From positions 20,336,606-20,400,605 of the forward strand of contig VZDJ01007753.1 of assembly GCA_008694505.1 (NCBI GenBank): 64,000 nt of DNA, in the 5' to 3' direction. Positions 1 to 14,300 of the stretch are shown here, one piece after another (position 1 is the stretch's first letter; every line of letters begins with the position of its first letter). The position numbers and the translations under genes were made by a program. Source of the DNA: Cyanoderma ruficeps. Its lineage: Eukaryota > Chordata > Aves > Passeriformes > Timaliidae. The notes beneath the pieces were generated by a model. That model did no database searches, was not told the origin of the DNA, and saw nothing but the letters and a program-made list of their open reading frames with translations.

Positions 1-3000
1 TTAATATAGAGTCTTTCAAAGTCAAAGACATTATCCTCCTCTTTTCTTCCCCAGAGGGGCATAGCATAAACAATAATATATAAATACATCCTAAAAGGAT
101 TTTTTAAGGCTCATGTACTTCAGTGTTCTTTGAAGGACCAAGTTTGACGGGAATGTTGTATACAGTAAGTTATTGTGGTAGTCTTTCTTTATTATCACTA
201 CATTGAAAGAAAAATAGCATTTTTATGTCTGTGCATTGTAGAAATTTGTTTCTTGTGTGTAGCTGATTTTAGAGTTTTTCACTTAGTAAGAAAAACATAA
301 ATATATAAGTTTGTTGTGACAGACCAAAAATCCACATAGTCTACCTTTTTTTCTTGGGGGTCTTTATTCAGCAGTAGGCTTAATCTCACAATAATCAGAG
401 TTAGAAAAAGTATGGTTCCTGTTATCTTTTATCACCCTCGAAAAGGGATCTCCAGTGCAGATCAACAGCTTTGTGATTCAGGTGGCAGCATAACCACAGT
501 GGTATCATCTCAATTACTTATAGCACCGTTGCTATAGTTGCAAAAACTTCAGCCACTCTACATAATCAAGGTTTATTCTGGCAGTGATGGAGTATATATG
601 AAGTATGGGGACAAAGACTTCTGACAGGGAAACAGTGATTGTTTTAGAGGCTGATCACTTGTTTGTGTGTGTGTGACTACAGTAAGGAAGCATATTTAAC
701 TCTTATTTATTCACAGTAGCAAAACAATAGTAGAACTTCATTTTAGTACACTATTCTGTTATATTAAACAGTTAAAAGAAAGAGACAAATAAATAGGGGA
801 AATCTGTGAACTTCAGTATATTGAGTAGGCTAATGGGTAATCAGATAAAGTAAGTCTGCATATTGTCATATTTTTCTACTCATTGACCTTTATATCACTT
901 TTTGTCACTACTGACCTTGCTCATGAGGCAAGCACAATCTGAGGAAGTGTGTCTGGGGATTGTATGATAGTCTACAGCAGGCCTGGGAAATGCAGCGGGT
1001 TGCTGACTCATTGAGATATTTGTGTATAAATGGGTCAGTTTCAAATCTTGGTTGGGTTATAGCAGTTTTGTTTGGTATCATATTACATGCAGACTCTTTC
1101 AACATACCACCCATTTTTCCTTGACTAGATTGTGTGCATTTAAAACTCTAAATTGATATACTGTAATGCCAGTTTACACTGTTTATAAATATAGAATGTC
1201 ACTTGCACCAATGTGTAGCATTGCTGCCTGCTATGCATCTGGCAGGGATTCTTTAGGGGGGCACATTGTCTTCTGCTCAGTTGGTGCTCTGTAGCATGAC
1301 TGAGATCATGGCACGTGGATGTGAAATATGTGAGTAGTAGGTCCTTTGTGAGATACTTCAGTTGCCAGTGAAGGTAAAGAGGTGCTCAGGTCTGAATGCA
1401 AGTAGGTTTGCTTTCCTGTGTGAAAAAAGAAGAGCCTTAAAAAGAGAGTGCTTTTATTTTTCTTTTTAATGCAACATGTGTAATTGAATTTTTTTTTTCT
1501 TAAATCAGATAACATATGCAGTTTTATTAGGACGTTGTTTCTATACCAAAGTAATATTTTTTGCAAATCTGGTCTCTGGCAAGAAACCGCTTGATGAAAA
1601 ACTAAACTGAAAGCTTGGGTTGAGGAAGGGAGTACATAAGACTGCATGTTTCCAGAATAATTTAATGATTTTTGGAAATACTGGTTTTTATTCAATAGGT
1701 GGCACTCTTCACTGTATGTCAGAAGAGGAATGCTGAGGCATGGATCTGGGGGATATTTTGACTGGCAATAAAGTTGTCATTTCTGCTTTATAAAATGCAG
1801 GTTGTGAGAGATTTGCCTCTCACTTGTGTCAAGAGTCCATGTGTGCAGCTTTTAGCGTTATTTTTCTACTTTCTTAAAAATTGTGTATTTAAAATGCACA
1901 TTTTTAAAATTCACATTGCATTTCAATTTCTCTTTTACTCTTTCCTATACCACTGTAATTTGCTATGTAAAATAATACATAAAATCTCTGCTCTGAGTAG
2001 AGGAGGTAATTTGCCAGCAGTTAGGTGTGTTATTTCTGAATGCATGGTTATACCTGATAGTTGTAAAATACAGTATTTTACAAACTTAGTATCTAAGAGA
2101 ACTTACATTAAAAGGTATTTTGAAAAGTCCCTTGGACAAAATGTTTTTTATTTTTGATTCCTAGGTGGAAATTATGAATAGTTTAACTAAGCAGAATTTA
2201 GCTCTGTGTGTTAGGGCATTACTTGCAGTAGACATAAAGGTAACTCTATTGGCTTTTTTTGCTGTGTATGGTAGAATGCTGTATTTTTTCACTACTTTAA
2301 AATGGATTATCTAAATTTATTTGTGTAATGGTAATGACCTTCTCTTCAAGGGGAACGAATACATTAAACATATTTCTGGAGGAGGCTATATAGTAGGTGC
2401 TGGCTTCTGAAATTATAGCATTTATGGATTCCTCCACTAAAATTAACCTCATATGCTGTAAGACTTCATGGTCTCAGCTAAATCTTGCGGTAAACTCACA
2501 AATCAAAGCCAGAAGATAAAACTTTAATCTAATTTACATTTGATATAAATACATAAAATCTGCTGAATATTACACTTGAATTAGTGAAACTAAGGGCTTT
2601 GGAATCTGAGTTTCTCCTTTGCTTTGAAAAAAATTGTCCCTAGTGAATTAATATACCAAAGAATGTATTGTATGCATTGTTGAAATGCATTGTGAAATTT
2701 CAATCCAACTGAAATGTATCTGTACCATGGTATCTGGGCCCTTGCTGGATTTCTTTTAGGTTTCAGTTTGACCTTAGTTCACTTGTTCTTCATTTGAAAC
2801 CATGTCTGACTCTCTCCACATTCTTTCATCTTTCAGTTTCCTGGAAACCACTGAGCTTATCTTTGTTTTGTGGATTGCATTGTTAACTGCTGCTTCAAAA
2901 AAAATACCCAGTTCAGCTGCCAAGTGCATGTTGCTGAGCATTAATGAAAAGAATTTTATATAGAAGGAATAATAAATGTAGTTATTTTTCAATCGTGGCT

Positions 3001-6000
3001 TTGTCTCGTTGGCCGTTTGTGATAATCCAGTGGCACGTTTGGTGATGTGTTGAATTTCTTCATAGCGGACAGTAGGTTTAAATGCACATCAAAGCAACCT
3101 ATTATGTAAGATAGCTTCACCTTTGCTGGCTATACGTGTGTTGATTTGTAATGTATTACACTGGAAGGTGATTAATTCCTGCCAAAAGTCTACCTACACA
3201 TTTCTCTTTTGGGGTTTTGGTTAAACATATAAAATCAAAATTACTTCAAATGCATATTGCATATATATGCATGTAATAGTGTGTATACACAGAAATAAGT
3301 GTAAATGCCAATTACCTCAGCACAACCAAGATAATGATACCTACTTGAAAAAAAAGGTATCATTACTTTTACTTCTAGCAAGTGCTTTTAAAACAGAGGA
3401 AGCTAGATAGAATTATGACACTAGTCTTAATATTACATTTTTCAGATGTCTGCACACCTCTAGGAATCATTTTTTTCACAAGTTCATCCACTCTTGTGGC
3501 CAAATGCATTGTATGCTTGTTAATTATTATTTTTTTTAATATCAAGTAGTATTAGGCAAATATACATTTGGTTATTGGAATTGGTTAGCTGAAATTTGCA
3601 AAAAGATAAGCGATTGGTGAAGATGATAAAGAACGAAAATAATAAATGTGACAATGCTGTCAGGAGTTTTGATTACCTTCAGGAGCTTACTCCAAAAAGC
3701 ATAATTCTTATCTTTTTGATGCAAAATAAAGTATATCTGTTGGGACATCTCAGGATAAAATTAATCATTGTTTGGTCCTGGAGGAGGTCTTACATCACTT
3801 ACATCATTTACTGTTCATCGGGGTGGTGATGGGGTTTGTTGTTACACATAGTCTTGTTCCAGTTTTTGCCCTGATACTGATTGAATTCAGTGTACCTGAT
3901 CCTGACTCTGTATTAGGCAACTTCCAGAAAAGAAGAGTAATTTCTTCCCGACCTCTGCCATAGTTCCTTTCTTCCCTTTTAAAGGGAAGAAGAGAGTAAT
4001 GTAAAGCCCTGGAAAGTAATTTGTCAACCAGACAATACTGTAATGTGTTTTTGTATCACAGTCTCTCCAGAAATTAGCAACTAATACTTTGAACACAGAA
4101 ACATGGCCGTATTTTTAACTACTCTGTGCACTTGTAGTCATTGTAGACTCTAGCATATAAATAGCAAACATCTTTATTTCAATTCATATAGTATTATGTG
4201 GTGTCCAGTTTCTAATTAAGCATGTGTTTCTCCATAAAAATAGAAATTGTTTAATAAAACATTTTCATAACACATAGCACCAAATGAAGGGGAAAAGGAC
4301 AGCCTATCTAAATAAAGTTGAGATATGCCACTTTCTCTGTTATTTCTTCAAAAAGTATACCACGTGCTAAAGTTGCTTGTCAAGCTGTTGTCGAGCTTCA
4401 AATAGATCTTGTTTATTCAAGTTTTACAAGACTTCATTCTAATTATGTGATTGTGCAGAATTGTTTCAGAATGAAATGTGGTAGCATTTCCACCTGGGAA
4501 AATATCAGTGTGAAAATCTTATTTTCTTCATTTAGCAGCTACTACACACGAGAAGAGAGCAATAAGATTAATAGTAGATTGACAAAAGTATATATTTCAC
4601 TCATGATTTAAATAAATGTACCGTGTATTGTTTTTCACTGTACTGTGGATAAGAATGAAGTGGCTGCTAGAAGTATTTATTAAAAAAAAATCAAAACTAC
4701 ATGTTGCAATAAGATTCAATAAAATGAAATATTTTTGTACACATGTTAAATTTTAAAAATGAAATTATATTAAGATGTTGATCATATTAAATGATCAATG
4801 ATGATTATTTAATAATATGGTGATTGATTCTAGTTTATATGGAAAATTAGGGTAATATTTATGTAAATGCCTGTTAAGTTGAATTGCATCCGTATGATAG
4901 TGATAAATAATACTACCAGTTGCATCATAAGTAGTAGTTATGTGTTGATACTGTATATGAGAAATCATTGCTGGAATTTGATACCTGTAATGGGACCTGT
5001 TTTAAATATAATGGATTTCTATGTAGGAACGATCAAATTTTCTGTCAATTCAATGTACTGATCCTCCTTCTCCCAAAATGTAATTTCCAGTTAAGACAAC
5101 AACTCTGCTGGTTTACAACTCTGCTGCAATATTTTGGTGTTTGCCATAATAAAATAACAAAGTATCCTTGACTGCTCACCCATCTCTAAATTCCTGTAGC
5201 ATTACTTATAGTCACGGTTTGATCTCCTCCCGTTTTGTGTCTCTAACATGGCTTAAGCATAACTGCACTGCTTCCTTAATTTTTTTTATTTATAAATGGC
5301 ATTTAACACCATCAAACAGATTATTATTGGAAATGTGCTTCTTCTTAGATGGTGAAAGAGTGCATGAAAACTGACTTGCTTCTGTGCTCATGTTATTTTT
5401 TTCAGTATGTCTTTGTCACACTTCTGTCCTCTCTGACCTCAACAGTGGTGTTGTATTTGCCTATTACTTTTTTTTACTGTGTCATCCATTTTTCTGCTTC
5501 CTGACCTCTCTCATCATCTCCAGCCTGTGTTCCATGCATCTACTCATAATGCTCTTTTTCATTCCTTCTGAACTCCCCATTCAACATGTCATCTCTAGTT
5601 CATGGTTGAGATAAATACATGGCTTCAAAGCAGGATAGTGCCCTTTATCCAGTGGTTATATTTTTAAACAATTGCTCATTGCTCTGCTCATGCCTGAAGC
5701 CTTCTGGTTAAAGACAGTCAAGTGTATTGAACAGTGGAGTTTTGGTGTTTTCCAGGTACGTGACTATCTGTGTACATGTACCTTTTGTATGGATATACTT
5801 ATAGCAGGTTTATTTGGGCTTTTCATTTCTCCTTTATCTTCCCTGTTTGTACAACATGTAGCATCGCATTTCAATGCTGGTTTCTAGCTGCGGTAATATT
5901 GAAATAATGCTTAAAAATTCCCTGGTTAGTAGGTGTTGATACCATAACATTTTCATCATTGAAGTGTGCATGTCCCTCTGAGGCAAGGAGAAGGGATTTA

Positions 6001-8221
6001 CCTGTTATCACACATCTCTACTGGCAAATGCAGGACTTCCTTGTTCCTTGCTGCAAGTTAGCACTGTTCTTTAATTTCTGTAGGAAAGAAGTATTGTTTT
6101 TGTTGGCCCACTTGTGCTCTGTACTCTAAGGGAAATAGTCAGGAAAAAGCCCCTGTTTCTCTGCAAATGTTGTTGGGGAAGGCTGTTTCTGCTTTGCCCT
6201 ATGATGTCCCATTCAAAATGAGAACTGAAACACAACAGGGCTGCTGTGGAGGAAACCTTCTGCAACATGTACTTAGGTGTAATTTATCCTTTGTGGGTGA
6301 GTATCTTAATCTTTTGATGAGTAGCATATAAATGCGTCTCTACATCTTACAGTTGGTGGCTGTGTGATTTTGAGTCTGTATAACTGTCAACATAGATAAT
6401 TTTGGCTGTAAATTTATCTTATACCTGTGTGTGTCTGTATGTCTGCATGTACAAACTGTACAGCTTAGTAGAGCTTTGGTTTTTTTCGTGAGACACTTTG
6501 GCTTACTAGGCCAGGATGGAAGTGAAATCATACAGCATCTCAAAGTGGGAAAGATACAAAACATATAGCAGATTTATAGGTTGGAGATACTCCTGTAAAC
6601 TACATCAAATTATCTGACGGCCACATGGGGTTCCTAGGCCAAAACTTTCTTAAATGTCCTAGCAATGTGTGACTTCTGTAAATACTTGTAATCTTGCTGT
6701 TGGCATGTTGTTTATTTCAGTTTAAGCTATATATATATAAAATACATAATATTTTCACCTATGAAAGGCAGTAGTGGTAAACAAAAAGTTATTTTCAGTA
6801 TGATTCTTAAGAATATAAAAATACCATTGAATTTATAGATAAGAGGGATACTGCGATTAATGTTTTAAAGCAAACTGATAGCATACTGTGATAAATCTGA
6901 TAATCACAGTTTTATGACAAAGCTAAGTTGAAAGCTTGAAGTATTTCTGATGGAATTTTGGCTTCTAGGAAGCTTCCTGAGATGACAACAGCAGTATTTC
7001 TAGCATGAATGTAGTAATTGTATTTTCAGAAACAGGGTAATCCTGCTTACAGAGTCAAACAAAGTTGGTTGTAGAAAAGCCTTGGAAGCTTTTTCTCATA
7101 AATCTAAACAGTCATTTTTTTATATCATTTTTTTATACATCATTTTTTTTTTTAGTTGTGCTGCACAGCACAGATCAGTATCAAAAAATACTTAGGAGGC
7201 TGGGATGTCCCCTTTCCAGAAAATGTTCACTTAAAATATTCCCTCTTATTAGAACTAAGGGCATGTAAACTTTTGATGGAAAAAATACATAAATGCTCAA
7301 CATTCTGCTACTGAGTATTTGTACTGGTTGCCAGTTTGTCAGGGTTGGGCACCTCGTGGCCTTTCTCATGCTTAAGTCAGTTTTCTGATGCTGGACTTAG
7401 CATTCCTTTGGCTATGGCCTGTGTTTGCTACACATACTCAGAGCATGCCAATACACCCGAGCAGCCATAGGTACAAAACATGTTAGCAGGCATGCTCAAT
7501 ATTATGCCTGTCTTCTTTCAGAAACACAGCCTGTCTTACAGTATGTCCCCACTTTATTCAACCTCAACAATTTCATCTCAGGAGCTTTATCTCCATTTTA
7601 CTTCTGGCAAGAGAGTGACCTAACCCTATGTAATTCTTTCTCTCAGATTTAGAGGAGGATGGACATCATCTTTCCCATGGTACAATTATAATATTCATCC
7701 AGGAATAAAATATTCAGGGACAAACCAGCATAAATTAGAGGGATGTTATTTCTCTGGCCTTGTGATGGGTGGAATATTGAGCCCTGGTTGTATCTCTCAT
7801 GCAAAATTCATGAACAGATTGTTGTGTGGGTTCTAGGAACTTCCTTTTTCTGATGACAGTCTCATCATTGGTCTAGATTAATGGTTCTCTAACATGGTGA
7901 TTTTTTTTTTTTTGTCCTAATGTTTTGTTTCAGGGTTGTGATGAAAATTTTTCAGACTTGCCTACATCCTAGCCATTGAGGTCTCCCCTCATAACAAGGG
8001 GAGTTAGACTGAGACTAAGAAATTGATTTCTGGGCTTGTACTTCTGTAACTATGCAGGGCAAGTGTAATTGTCATCACACAAATTGATTGTGTCCACGTA
8101 AGAAGCACGGCTGCATGCTTTGTGATAAATTCTAACCTTTAACACAGTCCTCCAGTTCTTAAAGAAGCAGGGTTGTAGGATCTTCTCTTTGGGTCATTTT
8201 TCTCTTGTCTAGTTTGGTTTT
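1..8221. other. Non-coding AT-rich DNA, probably FSIP1 intron
   Basis: No exon, RNA gene or recognisable transposon was found here. The open frames on both strands are short, rich in Phe, Leu, Ile and Tyr as expected from AT-rich chance frames, and lack paired splice sites or known domains. Low-complexity stretches include an AT run near 6728-6742 and a T-rich tandem repeat at 7112-7154. Assignment to an intron of FSIP1 rests on gene order only: the FSIP1 3' exon lies downstream on the plus strand, and human FSIP1 has very long introns. Confidence 0.55.
7112..7154. repeat. T-rich short tandem repeat
   Basis: About three imperfect copies of a roughly 14-base unit of the form (ata)tcat followed by a run of T. 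The last copy has expanded to eleven T. It is simple sequence with no coding content. Confidence 0.6.
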
Positions 8222-8346
8222 GGGGTCGATGTTCCCTTAGAGAAGGGTGCTAATCACACCAAGGGTGTGGGTTCGATCCCTGTACAGGCTGTTCACTTCA
8301 GAGCTGGACTTGATCATCCTTGTGGGTCCCTTCCAACTCAGAATAT
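8222..8346 (+). mobile_element. tRNA-Ile-derived SINE with CR1-type 3' tail (TguSINE1-like)
   Basis: The 5' part (about 8222-8288) matches the tRNA-Ile(AAU) layout: GGTGCTAAT followed by CACACCAAGG in the anticodon arm, then a B box GGTTCGATCCC at 8270-8280, then the 3' acceptor-like GTACAGGCT. The A box region is eroded. From about 8300 the sequence becomes the 3' end of a CR1 LINE (CTGGACTTGAT, then GGGTCCCTTCCAACTCAGAA). This tRNA head plus LINE tail is the architecture of zebra finch TguSINE1, which borrows CR1 reverse transcriptase. The usual terminal ATTCTATG repeat is almost absent, so the copy is decayed or 3' truncated. Family naming is from memory of the consensus. The tRNA-Ile origin and CR1 tail are directly visible. 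Confidence 0.82.
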
Positions 8347-11300
8347 ACGGGGTGGCTCATCACCTTATTTCTTCGTTTTGGCACTGGTCTGCTTAGATAT
8401 ACTGAGAAGTGTGCATTGGTACATAATATTGCATCATAATAACCACTTTTTTTATGTTCTGCACTACTTATTTATGGAGAAATGCTTTCCATATAGGGTG
8501 TTACCTTTCATTTCAACTATTCAGGTAAGACCGAAAAAAGAAGCCCATTATAATAAGTTAACATTGGAAGACAGAAGATACTGACTGGACTTTGTAAGAA
8601 GTGCTTCTTAATATGGCCCAATTTATTTTTTCTATTCTGCCAGTTATGTTTAGGAGTGAATAGGTTTATTTGAATTCCTTCTGTAGAAGTTTCGCATTTC
8701 TAAATTAGTCCTTCAAGAGTATTTGCACTATATAGTCATAGGCTCTTTTTCCCCCCTCTTCATTATTATTTAAAGAGTAAACCAATTGTATAGTTAGTTA
8801 TATTTCTCAAATGCAAAACCCAGTCAAAATTAAACACACCTCCTTACTTATAATTTCCCTTTGTATGCGCTCTGTCACTGCCCTTTTTTTTAAAAACACT
8901 TCCCTATTCCTTATGTGGTGGTCCTAATTGTCATGAAGAGAACTCTCAATTCCGTTCTGGTGGGATCTAGTCATTATGCTTATCATATAGTCTTTTCTGC
9001 TTGGACTATTGGTATTTAAAACTATACATTTTTCTTTTGATTGCATTTTTCTTCTCTAGTGCCTCAATGCAAAATGTAATTATACTGTGGTATGTATATA
9101 TGTTGAACACTAAACAATATTTGTTGCTAAGAAGAGTATTTAAATGTTCTGAATGGTTTCAGTTTTTGAGATGTTAGTGGAAAAGAAGATTAAAACTGAA
9201 TATCCGCTTCTATAAACATGAACATGTGGTTGTAGCAGTTCCTTTTTTTCTTCCTAGCTGCTTTTCTTTCTGGAAATCAAAGCCTTCCTTCAAAGAAATA
9301 TCAAGGAGGAGTGGTGTCTCTCAGCAGGGAGTCGTCATTCTGCAGGAAACAAACATTTTGTGCCTGTCCTGTGCTATTGGCTTAAATGTAATAGAAGCCT
9401 ATTAAGAGTGTGCTGGAAGCTTCTGGTTTGTGAGGAGCAGTCTACAGGGGCTTTTGTGTTGAAGCCATGTACATTACTTTGTCAGTGTAATTGCATATAA
9501 ATATAACACACTGCTACAGTTTTTTGATTTATTATATATTTAACAGATATACGTGTGTAATTGGGAAAGTAATTAGAGTTGTTTATGGTTAGAATTGTCA
9601 CTCTTATACAATAAAACACCTTGTATTTATTTTTTGTTTAGGATCAGTGATTGAGGAAATAAAATTCATTATAAGTACCAACAAGTGTTTTTATTGCTAG
9701 TATTTTTAGAGGCAAAGCTAGAAAGCAGTAATGAAGTAAGTGACTTCAAATGATAGCAGTAACCAGATAAGAATTTTTAATTTAGTAAAGCAGCAAAAGA
9801 ATGGTGATCTTTTTGATATTGTATGCAAAGGAAGGCATTGTAACCTAATTCGTGAGAGAAATTTCAAGTATAGTGTGATGATGGTCCTTTTCAGAAAGGC
9901 ATGTCTTTAATCTGAACTTATATAACAATAATAATATACTTGAATTATGTTAATTCAAGAAATGACAGAAGTAAGAACTGTATAGAATGTAGGGAATATG
10001 GACATATTTGTGAAGAAACGTTAGAAATAGTCATGCATACCTTATTCAGACTCTTTGTGAGTGATACTCAGACTGTAACCTGTAACCTTTCTCAAGGTGT
10101 AACAAGTGTTTCTCCCTTTTTGATCAATCCACCTGTCAAACACTTTTTGATTGGAGAAGTGTGAATACTATGCTGTAATACAAGTTCCAATGCAGAAATG
10201 GCCTTTTAACTGGTCTTTATATTCTTTTTTTTCACTTATCTGTACTTCTTTATCTGAAAGTTTGCTTTTAAACATTTATAGTACAATAATTTTATTCTTT
10301 TATGAAACTTTTGTACTGTCACTAGGAGTCTCAGGTGCGGTATATGAAAGCTAAAATACTAAAACATAGTATTGGAAACAGAATTGGTAATGTTAGCAGG
10401 AAAATCACCTGCAAATTTAGATTCCTTATGTTAGTGACATGTTTTTATTTTCATAAAAATGAATAAAGGCAAATCAGACTTAATCTGTTATATTGTTACT
10501 TCCTAAAGAAATGGCCTTTTTAAAATTATAAATGCAAATGTTGCTTAATAAGCGGATGATCATTGTAGGAAAAGTAATATCTGTATCTTGCTTTTTATAT
10601 CAGGGGTTCATAACAGCATTTAGCTACAGAGTAAAGTGAGTGGACAAATTTTTAATTAACCTCCGTCATTATACATCGTGCCCTCTTCATTAAATAGATG
10701 TAACAGGGAGAAAAGCCAGTTGTTTCTAATAATTTTCTAGTGCTTTTGTGGTTTGTATACTTCAGTGTTCTGAAGGTCGGATAGAACTACCAGACCATAA
10801 AATCCAGCCAGCGAGAGATCTGGAGCTAAGAGAGCTCAAGGATTTATTAAGTGATGTGAAACTCTATTGTTTTGTGCATGTGTTACATAATTGCTGTCAG
10901 TGCAAGGCTGTTAAAATTCCCTGCTAGTAATAACACGAATACCATTTTATAGCTTCAAGAGGAGATAAAAGAAGTTTCTTAGTCAGCACTTCAACAATAT
11001 CACAGCACATGTCAGTTTTATTATTCTGGGGCCTTCAGTTTTGGCAGATGCTCTCCATTCTGGCTGTGGTGTGGTAATTACCATATAAATTAAGCAGTGA
11101 AATAAGCTGAGTGCAGCCTTATCCCTGCTGCCTGTAACCAGGTTGCAAGTATCACAGTGTGAAACAGGCATAATTCACGCTGATTATTTTTAGAAGGCCA
11201 CATTTTGAAGTCCTGGACCTTTATCCCAATTTGAGTCAATTTTAAAAGTAAATTGAAGCCATTTAGTTGCTGTGCAAACAGAAGGATCATTCTTTCTCCA

Positions 11301-14300
11301 CAAGGTACTCTCCATAATAGCATTCCAGGAATTAGTTCAATCCATCCTGGTTTGATTCATAGCCACTAATTATATTTCAGCATGCATTCTAATGCTTCAA
11401 ATTATATGTGTCCCTACTTTAATGAGTTGTAACTAGTCCTTAAATGGGGAGCTTTGCACTTTTCTTTTATATCTAACAGGCTTTACTTTGGATTTTATGG
11501 GATTAAGCTGCTATGGAAAATCTAGGAAAGTAAGCTGAAATTAGTGGTTTTATTTTGTTTTGTGCTTTGCCCCCCCCCCCGCCCCCCCCCCCAATGCAAT
11601 TAATTCTGCTCATTTGGAAAGCTTTGTAAATTGTTAAATCAAGAGTCCAAATGCAAATTTCTCAGATAGTGGTAAACCAGGTATTTTTCTCTATGTGATA
11701 AGTAACCACATGTGTCAAGACTGGGCAAAGAAAATAAAGATGATTTGGGCGACTGATGCTTTTTAAAATTAGAAAAATTGTGTTGGAAAATAAAAGCCTT
11801 AAAAGAAAAACTATCTGTTACGTAATTTTTTTCTGGTGTTGCATTACAGAAGTCAAAGCATTTTAGAGAACTGGATATGTTTTGAATGGTGTAGTGGGCA
11901 CAAAAAAACATGGCCAAGGTTTCAGTGGACAAGTGACAAAGCTGGTGATGTAACTGCAATCTTTTGATTTAAATTCTTCTTTTAAATTCAGCGTCATGGA
12001 AAGAACAAGACCAGAAACTCGTGCCATCAGTGTTAGGCTACAGTTATTTGTCTTTTGCTTTACCAGACTATTTTTTCTAAAATGTGAATTAAAATGTGAA
12101 TCCATGAAACTGCTGCATTAGAGATAACCTCTGATCTTTTAATAAGATGGAAAGTAAAATTTCCTTACTTTTCACCTCTGAGGGATAATGTTAAGTTATT
12201 AAATTTATAAGAAATATCTTTGCATTCAAAAGATACTATAATTCCTATCTTCTCAATTTTCAAGTGCTTTTGGAATAAAAACTGTTTTCCTTGTTTTGTT
12301 GATTTTCTTCAAGTAGAGCAGATGGATTTCCTTTTATGTTCCTGACAAGAACTATCTTTCTGAAGATAGTGTTAGGTAAACCATTTACATAGAAGTCACA
12401 TTTTCTGTATGTGTGTCTATGCTATGCATTGTTATTATTTCTTGCTATATAATCACCTTCATTAGGGCTTTGCATTTTCTTAAAAGATTGCATCAATTAA
12501 TATCAGCCATAATCCCACAGTAACTTTTCAGAAGTCACAAAGTAGTATGACTGGCTGCAGAGATCTCTTTGGGCAGAATAATTTTAATATTGAATGCTGA
12601 GGTTACTGCTTGGTTTTGATACTCAGACCTTTCAGTAACTGCTTAGTTTGGTAAGACCTTCATGAGAGTATTTTCTGTGCTTGACAGATACCATCTGAGA
12701 ACACAGGTAACAGTGGATAAAAACAGTAATTAGTGCTGTGAGTATGGGAAGGAAAGAGCTTGGTTAATCAGTAGAGAAGTGTTACAGTTAAAATTTGATA
12801 AACTGTTGAGCTTGCTTCATAAGCAAATACAACAAAACAACTCCAAGCTACTAATTATATTATACTACATGACTTATTATCTGGATTTTTGCCAGGTAGA
12901 AAATGATTATGCCAAATCTTACTTGTACTTTCACAGTTGACCTCCCAGTAATCCCACAGAGGAGGAAAAGAAACCCAAAAAAAACAAACCCAAAACTCAA
13001 CCAAAAACCATGGGAAGTAATATTTTGTGGGGGAAAATGTTCTTAACTGTTGTCAAACTTAATAACTTAATATTACTTAGGAAAATTTAATTCCACTTCC
13101 ATCCTTCCCTCTTAAAGTTATTAATTCACAACTTTACTTGTCATTCTGTTACAAAAATTATTTTTAAATAAAAGTAAAATACTTATTTTATATAGGTATC
13201 TAAGACATTGATAGACCCTAACACAGTAACTCCACATACTGGATTATGCATTTGGATGGAGCTCTTGACTCTTCAGCTTTTCCTTCTCTACTGTCTTTCA
13301 GGCTTTCTGTTTGTATTCTGTTTGCTATTATTTCTAGAGTTTTGCTTTGAATTTCATAGTGTGTGAGTGGACTAACCATGTTAAGCAGGACAATGTAGAT
13401 CACAGCTGTTCCTCTTATGTTTAGTTAGTTTTGAATGTGGAGTTTACTCTTGTAAATTCCATTGAGCAGAGAAATAGCAGAAATCAAAATGCACTGTGAG
13501 GACAACAGATTTTAATGTGCAATTTTAATCCTGATCTATAATTTTCTCTTGTTTTTGGAACACAGCATGCACCAAACACTTTCTAATTCAAGTTGTTCTT
13601 AATCATCTCAATTTAAAACCATTTCTATGGTTTACCTCACAACTACGTATTTGAAACTATAAACTGTCATGTGGTGTGTAGATTTGCTAATTGCAAATAA
13701 ATATAAAGTATAAGTAAGGTTAAATTAAATAGTGTTGGTGTGTAGTTTTGGTACAGGATACAAGAATCTCATGCAGAAATATTATTTATGTTCTGGTGAA
13801 CGCTAGAGAGAACAGTCGTCTTAATTAATTTCCATGTATCGTTAAGCATTATTAGGTTGTTTTCTTTTCGCTAAAAGGGAAAAATTGTTGCCTGAATGAA
13901 GCCTGCACTCTTCTTCTAAAGGTGTCCAGTGTGTGAGGTAGACAAAAGGAAACAAACAAAACAAGGTAAAGATGGAATTACTTTCAGCTCTTTGATACAA
14001 CAAAACTGCTCATGTTTTTAACACAAGTTTTAGAAGAGTGTAAAAGCTAATAAAGTAATATAGTACGAGAACAATATAATATTAAAGATTATATTTATGG
14101 TCTAACAAGCTAGATTTTGAATTTGGAAATTTTAACAATCAGTCTGGCTTGAACTAGCTAAATATTCTCTATAGGAGAACATTTAAACTACAGTCTAATC
14201 ATTAGTACAATTTTGTGAAATGAATGCCCCTGCAATGAGCTTGCTTTATCTGCATAGCAGCCAGATGTCAGCCACAGCTGAAAATTGCAAATGCTTTCTG

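Noticed and set aside
1774..2157. 127-codon plus-strand frame rich in Phe and Tyr
   Set aside because: Composition reflects T-rich DNA. No domain and no supporting signals.
8240..8288. Possible tRNA-Ile gene
   Set aside because: The A box and acceptor stem are degraded and the sequence runs directly into a CR1 tail, so it is a SINE head and not a functional tRNA gene.
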